A stretch of DNA of 64,000 bases from Clonostachys chloroleuca (lineage: Eukaryota > Ascomycota > Sordariomycetes > Hypocreales > Bionectriaceae), in contig JBANAY010000003.1 in the NCBI GenBank assembly GCA_037952775.1, positions 1,178,001 through 1,242,000 on the forward strand. Direction: 5' to 3'. Of the stretch, positions 56,314-64,000 are shown piece by piece (the stretch's first letter is position 1; every line of letters begins with the position of its first letter). Made by a program: the position numbers and the translations under genes. Under the pieces are notes generated by a model, which was given only the letters and a program-made list of their open reading frames with translations, was not told where the DNA came from and searched no databases.

Positions 56314-56540
56314 CCCAAAAAGTCAATGTGATATCTCAGGCTCTGTTCTGTACCATCGCACTATTATAAGAGTCAGTGGGAGAGCGCAGTTGGTACATAT
56401 ATTCGAAAGTTGAGCTCACAGGTAACAGTCATGTTGGATGCACCGGCAGTGATGGGAACCTGCTTTTGTATCATGTCGAGTGATGTAGGGCAGGCATTGT
56501 GGCGAATTTCGACATACTTGCTAGTCCAATTAGCTAGAGG

Positions 56541-57297
56541 CTAAATATCTATAGCTTGAAGGAGAATTTGGAACGACCCCTTACCATCAGAGACCAATGA
56601 CGATTCCAGAAAGGTCAGGGTATCGCGGTCACCAAGATAGTACTGGCTCAAGTCATTCTCTATAGGGTCTTGGTCTGGACCATACGCAGTAAGATTCCAG
56701 AATCCACCGTCTTTTATCTTTGGTAGTATTGCAAAGGTGGAGAGAATGGATTTCCCTTGGTCGCCGCTGATTTCCTTGGCCTGGCTAGGGTAAACGCATG
56801 GGTGCTCCGTAAGGCCAAGATATAAATAGAAGGCCACTTGGTAGTATACTTCGTACGTGGGAGAAAGAGAATAAAGTTCAACAGCAATGAAAGCTGCCAG
56901 GGCCCGAGGTAATATACTTCATATTTCGAATTTTAGAGGCCAATGTATTAGTAGTCATGGATCATCCAACTGTTACCAACGTCGTGTGTTGCACCGAGAC
57001 TAGAAGTAAACTGTCCTACAGTTTCAATAGTATAGCGACAGCCAAACCAATAACTGAACCCTTGGGCTGAATAAATTCACTGTTTTTAAAATCGGCCTTG
57101 GTCAATTCTGTCATGCCTCCGAGTCTATTCTCAGTCACATATGGAGGATCATCATTGTGAGCTTCTAAAAAAGCAGCGTGGAATGGGTGCATATTCTGAT
57201 AAGTCCAAAAGATATATCTATCGCAGTGAATGCTTATCAGGGCATCTGGAGCATCGACGGTTTCTACTTGAGCCTGAACACCTGATCCTCTCCGCAC
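56541..57297 (-). pseudogene. DUF1254/DUF1214-like protein remnant
   Basis: The minus strand holds pieces in order: VETVDAPDALISIHCDRYIF (DUF1254-like), PFHAAFLEAHNDDPPYVTEN; later ALAAFIAVELYSLSPTYEVY, GKSILSTFAILPKIKDGGFW, NLTAYGPDQDPIENDLSQYY. The DGGFWNLTAYGPDQ...NDLSQYYLGD part matches the C-terminal DUF1214 motif (DGFWSxTxYxxxxxxxxNxLxRYxxGD). There is no single reading frame through the locus and no clear start. These proteins occur in many bacteria and fungi; function unknown. Decayed, next to a probable LTR. Confidence 0.45.
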
Positions 57298-57657
57298 GAT
57301 CTGATGACGTCCTCAAGAGGTAAATTGATACTTTTAGACCTACGCTTTCCTCATAAAGTAGGAGGATTATAGGCCTGCCTTGGATATTTTTGAATAATCA
57401 TCAGTTAATAGTTAACTACTGTTTAAAATTTAGCTCGATATTGTGTCCATTACTAGATCGTTTGTTTCAACATTGTATTGACATTGTATTGGAATCCAAT
57501 GCTACATACGGAAAACGCGCTTTGCCACATTGGTGCGCGCTCCAGTCAACAGATATGAAAGGCAAAATTAAGCTTTACAAGCCCAAGGCTACAGCGAGGT
57601 CGAAGGAAAACTCTGTAAACCTTCATATCGATGAGTCACTTAGCTGGACACGTGAGC

Positions 57658-57840
57658 TCAAGGAAGGCCGAATGACTTGAGGTTCTTAGCCAGGGCTAGT
57701 ATCTCACCCATGGTGGCGGCATTGGATTTTTCTATAGCTAGGAAGGTCAGGTTGCGAAGGTCAGGCTTACCTAACGCCGGTTTGCAAATCTCCCGTTGAA
57801 GATTACCTATCTGACCTGCTAAGTGCGTGATTGTGGGCAT
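57658..57840 (-). pseudogene. LRR-like fragment, minus strand
   Basis: The minus strand reads KPDLRNLTFLAIEKSNAATM, GEILALAKNLKSFGLP, with the Leu spacing of F-box/LRR proteins. It ends at a stop at 57658. Its logical continuation (LDEIITALL...) lies on the other strand from 58029. Confidence 0.35.
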
Positions 57841-57879
57841 GTGAAGCAGGCGTATCTCTTTCTCAAATATAGTTAATTC

Positions 57880-58028
57880 GAGTTAACCTGACTTTCCTGG
57901 CTATAGAAAAATCTAATACTACTACTATAGATAAGATATTAGATCTAATTAAAAACCTTAAATTACTTATTTAGAGCTAGAAGTATATAGCTAGAATAAT
58001 ATAGAGTAATTCTCTCGATATAAAATAT
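57880..58028. repeat. AT-rich tract between two LRR fragments
   Basis: TA-rich block with RIP-like composition, separating oppositely oriented gene pieces. Confidence 0.4.
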
Positions 58029-58550
58029 ATGAACCTTGACGAGATTATTACAGCTCTCTTATATATGGAAGATACTCTAGAAAGGCTACAGCTCAGGATC
58101 ACCATCCGCAAGGAGGATGACCACAGTGGTGAAGTGAAAATAAAGGTCATGGGATCATTCAGTGGGCTTAGGAAATTCAACCGAATAACCGACCTCGAGG
58201 TGCCGTTAGTATTTCTTGCTGGGGTTGGGGATCAACCTCAACCTCTGGATCACTGCATCCCCAGTGGAATTAAGACGCTTTCTCTCTCATGCATTGCATA
58301 ATGTTTCTCAACTATGTAGTTGCATGGGACCCACGTGATGATGGGTGGTCGGACCAAGAGATTCTCAAATTAATTCAAGACATGCCCATGAACAGTTATA
58401 TATACTAGCCTGCCACAACTGGATCGTATCAGTATTTTTGATGTGGATAACTGGTTTGAAAATTGGCAGCTCTTTGACATATTGGAAGAAATTCCTCGAG
58501 ATATTGAGGTTAGAATTATTCGCCGTGTTCCGCTGCTTTGGGACTTCTAA
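58029..58550 (+). pseudogene. LRR/F-box-like C-terminal fragment, plus strand
   Basis: Reads NLDEIITALLYMEDTLERLQ, VKIKVMGSFSGLRKFNRITD, LEVPLVFLAG, CIPSGIKTLSLS. After stops and frame changes it continues DDGWSDQEILKLIQDMPMN, then ISIFDVDNWFENWQLFDILE and EIPRDIEVRII. This order is typical of the C-terminal half of a fungal F-box protein with an LRR-like domain. No F-box is present. Confidence 0.4.
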
Positions 58551-59848
58551 ACATAAAGTAGTTGTTCTCTATTTGCGACATGAATTTATTAGTTTTATGT
58601 TATTTTATCTTATCGTGAGAACTAAAATAACATATAAAAGCTTATAATAACAGTTATCATCCTTGATAAAAAGAGCCCGCCGACCGGTTTTATCGGTTTG
58701 ATCAAGTTTCCAATAGCATATGGTCTTTCAAATATGCACATCCTTTCAAACCGCACATATGGTAATCTTGCTGCTAAAGTTTCTCCGTGGAGTCCCAGAA
58801 CCATCCGGGAAAACATATGGCACCTATTCTCGATTTTTCTATATTCCTGAGTCAGAATAATCTCCCCGGTGTCAATTAGATGTTCGAAGTGACTGCACTA
58901 AAGGTCGTTGCGAGAATTGCAGCATACAGTTCACATCGTCGTCACCTCACCTCCTCAAAGTACAAAGCGCAAGTCAGTAAAACAAACCCCCCATAGTCCT
59001 TTGATCCTAATTCGTCCTTTGAGTGTGACTTGCAATATAGTGCGCCAGTTCTCAACATCTAGACTTATTCATTCATCGATTTCATTCTTGACTACTGTAT
59101 ACCCTTCCGTCCGCGAAGCCTAATCTTTCTTGGGAATTCCCAGGCGCTTTTTAACCGCGGATTTCCTGGTTGTCTTGGCAAACGTTTTTGTAAAGTAGAT
59201 ATCATGGACTCTTGCTCTTCAAGGATGAAAATCCATGGCGCCAAATCAACAGTCACCTTCCCCTTCAGACCAATTGGTCGTTTCAGGATCGAACGGCTTC
59301 CTACCTACTTTCTTGATCACGGCCTATATCCAAATCCAATTGCCACACTTCTCATTTCTCCTCTTCCTGTTCTTTTATCATTCTCTAGCTTCATTCACAT
59401 ATTCACAAGCAAGCATTCGCACTCGATGGTGCGGTTATTTAGAAGGACCTCGAGAGACGAAGAATAAAGTTCAACACCATAGCAAATATCACATGCGCAC
59501 ACAAGAAGCATCACCAGCAGACTCAAAATGCTTATGACATAATTAGCTTACCATCCGTTGCTGCTTGAAGGAACATACTTATTAATTGCATCCTCGGGCT
59601 ATTGTATGGCGACATCAGAAGATAAAATCCCGCCACGGTATTGGTGACCAACCCCGCAGTTATCGATGTCGTGATCGAGCATTTATTTGTCATCTCCCAC
59701 TGCTTACAATGCGACATCCGTCCTCAGAACCGGCATACCCGGAGCTCCGTTCTAGATTAGATATAAAGAAGGGCCCAATCATTCACATAGCATACTATTT
59801 GTTACAAACAGCAGTAGACCGGGACAGCACTGATATCTCCGAACCAAA
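58551..59848. other. Intergenic region without a supported gene
   Basis: About 1.3 kb. The open frames at 59204-59537 have no recognisable features. It includes the promoter of the flavin monooxygenase gene. Confidence 0.4.
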
Positions 59849-61186
59849 ATGTCCGAATCCAAGAAGACTTTGCATCTGACGGCTTTCATGAGGCCAGTGA
59901 GCCTGCATACAGGAGCATGGAGATATCCCGGTTCTTATCCAGATGCCAATTTCAACCTCAATCACCTGAAGTCATTCATTCAGAAACTTGAAAAGGCCAA
60001 ATTCGATGCCTTCTTCATGGCCGACCACCTGGCGGTCCTGAACATGCCTGTGGAGGCCTTAAAGAGAAGTCACACAGTTACGTCTTTCGAGCCTTTCACT
60101 CTCCTCTCCGCCTTGTCCGTTGTGACCGAGAGGATCGGCCTAGCTGCTACTGCATCAACCACATACGACGAGCCATACCACATTGCCCGCCGCTTCGCCT
60201 CACTTGACCACTTGAGTAATGGCCGCGCTGCCTGGAATATTGTCACGACGGGAAACCCAGAGTCTTCCAAGAACTTCGGCCGCGATGAACACATGGAGCA
60301 CAGCGACCGCTACAAACGAGCCAGGGAGTTCTACAATGTTGTGACCGGCCTGTGGGATAGTTTTGCCGACGACGCCTTCGTTCGCGACGTCGAAAGCGGC
60401 GTTTACTTTGACCCAGAGAAACTCCATACTCTTGACCACGAGGGTGACGAGCTCAAGGTGAAGGGTCCTCTCAACATCGCGCGCCCAGTCCAGGGGTGGC
60501 CTGTCATTGTCCAAGCAGGACAGTCTGAGCCAGGAAAACAACTTGCCTCGGAAACGGCCGAGGTTGTCTTTTGTGCGCCGCGGGATTTGGAGTCTGCCAA
60601 GTTGTTTTATGCAGATGTCAAGGGTCGCACTGCTGCCGCTGGTCGAAATCCGGACCATATCAAGATCCTCCCGGCAGCACTGATTGTAATTGGCGATACG
60701 GTAGAGGATGCAAAGAACAAGCGCCTGAAGTTGGATACCTTCGTGCATTATGACAGTGCCATCGCATCACTGTCTATTTCTCTAGGGGTTGATGCCTCCA
60801 AATTCGACCCCGATGGGCCACTTCCAGATGACATCCCAGAGACGAATGCGAGCAAGTCCGGCCGCGAATCGGTCATTAAGCTGGCTAAGGATGAGGGCCT
60901 TACCGTGCGTCAGCTTGCTCAACGCTATGGTGGCTATTCCGGGCTCGCGTTCGTAGGCACTCCGGAGACGGTTGCGGATGGTGTCGAAAGATGGCTGGTT
61001 GAAGGGGGAGCCGACGGATTTACTGTTACTTTCCCTTTCCTTCCTCAAGGTCTCGATGATGTGACCGAGAAGTTGATCCCCGAATTACAGCGTCGCGGGA
61101 TTTTCCGTAAGGACTACACAGGAACAACACTACGAGAGCACCTGGGACTTCCCCGTCCTAAGAATGCTTTCTTTGAAAAGCCTTAA
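59849..61186 (+). CDS. NtaA/DmoA-family FMN-dependent monooxygenase (luciferase-like)
   Basis: An intronless, intact 445-residue ORF with the fold markers of the bacterial luciferase-like NtaA/SnaA/DmoA group: LTAFMRPVSLHTGAWRYPGS, FDAFFMADHLAV, GLAATASTTYDEPYHIARRF, SLDHLSNGRAAWNIVTTGNP, NFGRDEHMEHSDRYKRAREF, GWPVIVQAGQSEPGKQLASE, GTPETVADGVERWLVEGGAD, GFTVTFPFLPQGLDD. Enzymes of this family use reduced FMN from a separate flavin reductase to oxidise nitrilotriacetate, EDTA, dimethyl sulfide or similar small compounds. The substrate here is unknown. No reductase gene is adjacent. Placement beside degraded repeats and lack of introns are compatible with acquisition from bacteria, but the family is also common in fungi. 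Confidence 0.9.
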   Translation: MSESKKTLHLTAFMRPVSLHTGAWRYPGSYPDANFNLNHLKSFIQKLEKAKFDAFFMADHLAVLNMPVEALKRSHTVTSFEPFTLLSALSVVTERIGLAATASTTYDEPYHIARRFASLDHLSNGRAAWNIVTTGNPESSKNFGRDEHMEHSDRYKRAREFYNVVTGLWDSFADDAFVRDVESGVYFDPEKLHTLDHEGDELKVKGPLNIARPVQGWPVIVQAGQSEPGKQLASETAEVVFCAPRDLESAKLFYADVKGRTAAAGRNPDHIKILPAALIVIGDTVEDAKNKRLKLDTFVHYDSAIASLSISLGVDASKFDPDGPLPDDIPETNASKSGRESVIKLAKDEGLTVRQLAQRYGGYSGLAFVGTPETVADGVERWLVEGGADGFTVTFPFLPQGLDDVTEKLIPELQRRGIFRKDYTGTTLREHLGLPRPKNAFFEKP

Positions 61187-62884
61187 GAAGCAGAATTATT
61201 CACATATGCACTGAAATAGCATGAAATTTTTGAATCGTACAGCGGCATGATTCACCCTAGTTTAAGGCGGCGGTCTGTGTAGCTGAAGTGCTCCTTCCAA
61301 TACCGAGCAGTGACAGGTACTCCGAATGTCTATCCAACATAATTTGGCGATCAATAAGAACCATCAGAATGCTACGTTAACACCTTGCATGTAGAGGAAA
61401 AACAACATATCATCGTAACGGAGTTCAGATCATTATCTGAATTATTTTGCCCTGAATGGACTCGAGATTGCTCGCTTTTGGTTCGAGCAAACATTAGATT
61501 TCGCCCATGAGGTTTCCCCTGAAGATCATGCTGTTAACGGTAAAACTGGATATGTTTCTGAGCAGTTTGTTTATTACAGTCTCCTTAAGCAGGGTGCAGA
61601 ATGCATCAGCTCCAAGGAATCCGTTAAGACCAGCGCAGCAAGACCAGTGGCATGAGGGGTTCATTAAAGTACTTAACCTATAATCATTTCCACCACACGC
61701 GATGATAGATAAAATCTAGTTCCCAAGGCGAAGACACCGGCATTGCTTAGATCAAGATGACACGATGCATAAAGGTAATAGCAACAATAACGTTTCACGT
61801 TCACAGCCACGCATCAGCCGAATCACTCAGTCAAGAGGGCAATTACTATAAATGAGATCATAGCTTCCCGCCACGATAATCCAAAGGATCTGCTTACCCG
61901 CGTATTCCCCATCACTATTATATATTGTTATTTTCATATTGGGGTTACTTATCAAACATACTTCCCATAATAATCACCCAGCGAAAGAAACTTAGATTAA
62001 GGAACCCTACCATGCAATAGTATAAATATACGATGGTTTTAAGAAGTCTTTATGCCTCGGCAGATTTTTAGATGGTACCAGTATCATGGCCTTGCTCGCT
62101 TTCGTGAACGAAATGTGTCACTTCACCACATAGACTTTTGTGTTTGTGTGAGACATGAAACAATATTTCATATGCTTTTTATTATTCCCTGATGCGAAAA
62201 CTCAAACTTTCCCAGTCCCGTGTTCTACTATGGGTGAATGAATGTAGCATCATCGACCTGCGGGACAAACTATGAGCGAAGGGAGATGCAAGCTCTCACG
62301 CGAGTTGTATGCTGGTCCTTCAGCATGAATCTACAAGCCAAACAAGACAAACTGTCACTGGATCATGCTACTAAATTCTCCTCGCTTCTTCACCAAGCAG
62401 CAAGCGGCCATGTCGGGAGGGTCTGTTCCACTTGTGGCCTTCTTCAGGGTCGTCTCAAACGAGAGTACAACACGATAACGAACATAAGATGGCGTGAGGA
62501 GCTTTGACAGGATCAAGCGCAAACAGAAAGCCTAACGGTTTCGTCTTGTTTTCTTGGGCCCCGTGGTTGATAAGTGTCACCAGTGTCGTTGAGACGGGCA
62601 AGCTATGAGCAGAATGCACATGTTCGGTCGGTCACCTTCGACTGATCGTAGGCTTATTACCTACTGGTTGATTTGTGGCAGCCTCCGTAGCCATGATCAA
62701 TGTTCAACCAATTGTTCAACTTTTATTCGTATTTGCTATGATAAACCAAGACCTCATTAGGAGATCTACAGTAGTAAGCGCCAACAAAGTCGTCAGTGGA
62801 GAAGTGAAGTGAGTTACAGCGGTGACCCACACTAATTACAGCACGTTTCAGGGGGGCAATCTCGTGCTGAGTTTATCCAGCAGA
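61187..62884. other. Intergenic region without a supported gene
   Basis: About 1.7 kb; short open frames such as 62238-62507 lack recognisable features. The right part is the distal promoter of the heat-shock gene, with an AGGGG stress-element motif at about 62850. Confidence 0.4.
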
Positions 62885-62897
62885 TTCCCGAAGTTTC
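62885..62897. promoter_or_regulatory. Heat-shock element, three perfect units
   Basis: TTCCCGAAGTTTC: three alternating nTTCn/nGAAn units with perfect two-base spacing, the binding site of the heat-shock factor trimer. It lies 331 bp before the small heat-shock protein ATG. AGGGG stress-element motifs are near 62850 and 62952. Confidence 0.65.
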
Positions 62898-63227
62898 CAC
62901 TTACATCACGCAAATCTCCGGCGATGACGGAGGAGCCAATCACCTCGTCACAGGGGCTGGTTTGCTGGTCTACGCAACATCGTGACGTGCTGACAATCAC
63001 CTAGAGAATTCTGGCATTTTCTTCCAGTCATTCACAGAGCAGCAGGCAACGGCAAACATGGCGAGCCTCCCCCATTTAAAGATCTGGCTTCCCAACTGGA
63101 GATGAACCATTCCTCATCAGCCTCATCCTCAGTTCAAATACTCCAAAGCCTCTCATTAGCCTGCAATCACCTCGCTAAAATCAACTATCACCACCATAAA
63201 CACCCACTCCACGCCAACGTCAACAAA

Positions 63228-63791
63228 ATGGCATTCGTTACCCGCCCCAACCACAACAACGCTTCATTCAACCCTCTCTTCCGCCTCATGGAAGACTATG
63301 ACCGGTACTCCAAGAGCGGCAGCTCCGCCGCGGCACCCGCTTACCAGTGGCAGCCCAAGTTCGACATCCGCGAGACATCCGACGCCTACCATCTTCACGG
63401 CGAGCTCCCCGGCGTAAAGAAGGACCATATCTCGATCGAATTCCCGGAACTTCAGACACTGGTCATCCATGGCAAGTCCGAGAGGACCTACACCACTGGG
63501 AGCGAGAGCGCAGACGATGCCGCTGAGGCCAGCTCAAACTCGCACCAGGCTAAAGTGGAAGATGAGGCCGACGCCGAAGCTGCCGAGGCCACAGCTGTCG
63601 AGCAAAAGAAGCCCGTCGACACGGCCAAGTACTGGCTGGCCGAGCGGAGTATTGGCAGCTTCTCTCGTTCCTTTACCTTCGGCTCTCGCATCGAGGAGGA
63701 GGGTATCTCCGCCAGCCTTCGGGATGGCATTCTGAGTGTCGTAATTCCCAAGGCGAAACAGTATGAGACTCGCCGCATCGTTGTCAACTAG
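63228..63791 (+). CDS. hsp30: Small heat-shock protein (Hsp30/Hsp20 family)
   Basis: Intronless. The start at 63228 (MAFVTRPNHNNASFNPLFRL) is preferred over the longer in-frame ATG at 63102, because the extra segment is low-complexity and the family usually begins here. The alpha-crystallin domain runs WQPKFDIRETSDAYHLHGEL, PGVKKDHISIEF, TLVIHGKSERTY. A charged Ala/Glu-rich insert follows, then YWLAERSIGSFSRSFTFGSR, the conserved DGILSVVIPK and the C-terminal RRIVVN. The long acidic insertion is characteristic of filamentous-fungal Hsp30. It is an ATP-independent chaperone that holds unfolding proteins, in the cytosol. A perfect heat-shock element at 62885-62897 supports heat induction. Confidence 0.9.
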   Translation: MAFVTRPNHNNASFNPLFRLMEDYDRYSKSGSSAAAPAYQWQPKFDIRETSDAYHLHGELPGVKKDHISIEFPELQTLVIHGKSERTYTTGSESADDAAEASSNSHQAKVEDEADAEAAEATAVEQKKPVDTAKYWLAERSIGSFSRSFTFGSRIEEEGISASLRDGILSVVIPKAKQYETRRIVVN

Positions 63792-64000
63792 AGACACATG
63801 GGGCTGCCCCATGTATTTGTCACTTGTTATTGCATCGTTCCGGCGTTTGGGATTTGAGAGGAACAGATTGAGGAGATAACATGAGGAATAATTGGACTTT
63901 CCCATTGCCCTTTCCACACTCATCTTTTGAGCTTCAATTAAATGCATCCTTTTTGCACATCAACGCTGTCGTGAACCTAGATTGCCGCTTTGCCATTCGT

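Noticed and set aside
1..64000. All frameshifts as sequencing errors
   Set aside because: Large multi-exon genes (CYP505, OPT, GH7, acetoacetyl-CoA synthetase) read cleanly, while lesions concentrate in a few loci and include C-to-T nonsense changes. A few single indels could still be errors.
1..64000. CRISPR array, operon or prokaryotic origin
   Set aside because: Spliceosomal introns, fungal protein families and long intergenic spaces; no regularly spaced direct repeats other than the coding peptide array.

Overview
The window is nuclear DNA of a filamentous ascomycete, most likely a Sordariomycete of the Hypocreales/Nectriaceae type. The basis is: short GT-AG introns, long intergenic spaces, a GH7 cellobiohydrolase with a fungal CBM1, a self-sufficient CYP505 (P450foxy) fusion, Zn2Cys6 regulators of the CTF1-beta kind, F-box/ankyrin genes, and AT-rich stretches and C-to-T nonsense changes that look like repeat-induced point mutation (RIP). 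There is no sign of prokaryotic organisation. I saw no tRNA, rRNA or CRISPR array.

Layout. 0-1.1 kb: a secreted, Kex2-cleavable repeat-peptide precursor on the minus strand, the most novel single gene here. 2.5-8.4 kb: a row of decayed catabolic genes (class II aldolase, Asp/Glu racemase-like protein, C-terminus of a DAO/sarcosine-oxidase-like flavoenzyme, an unidentified minus-strand remnant, glyoxalase-like protein, quinate-permease-like MFS). All carry frameshifts, truncations or stops. 9.4-13.2 kb: a frameshifted F-box gene and an intact ankyrin protein. 15.5-17.4 kb: an amino-acid permease pseudogene.

18-36 kb: a run of mostly intact genes that looks like an amino-acid/amide utilisation neighbourhood: hotdog thioesterase, class III aminotransferase, Zn2Cys6 regulator (with one in-frame TAG just after the zinc cluster), amino-acid permease, CTF1-beta-like regulator (first zinc-cluster Cys replaced by Tyr), acetoacetyl-CoA synthetase, amidase and GNAT acetyltransferase. 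A palindrome TCGG-N4-CCGA occurs three times in the divergent thioesterase/aminotransferase promoter and once between amidase and GNAT. By eye I found no other copy in the 64 kb, so a shared Zn2Cys6 regulator is plausible.

36.5-54 kb: a membrane protein, a secreted polyamine-oxidase-like flavoprotein, a 3.7 kb gene-free stretch, the GH7-CBM1 cellobiohydrolase, a small glycine-rich membrane protein, an OPT oligopeptide transporter and the CYP505 P450-reductase fusion. 54.6-58.6 kb: a degraded island with AT-rich tracts, a probable solo LTR, a DUF1254/DUF1214-like remnant and pieces of an LRR/F-box-like gene in opposite orientations. Beyond it lie an intact intronless NtaA/DmoA-type flavin monooxygenase and a small heat-shock protein (Hsp30/Hsp20) with a perfect heat-shock element upstream.

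Exon boundaries were read by eye from splice signals and family similarity. Family names rest on recognised motifs, not on a database search.
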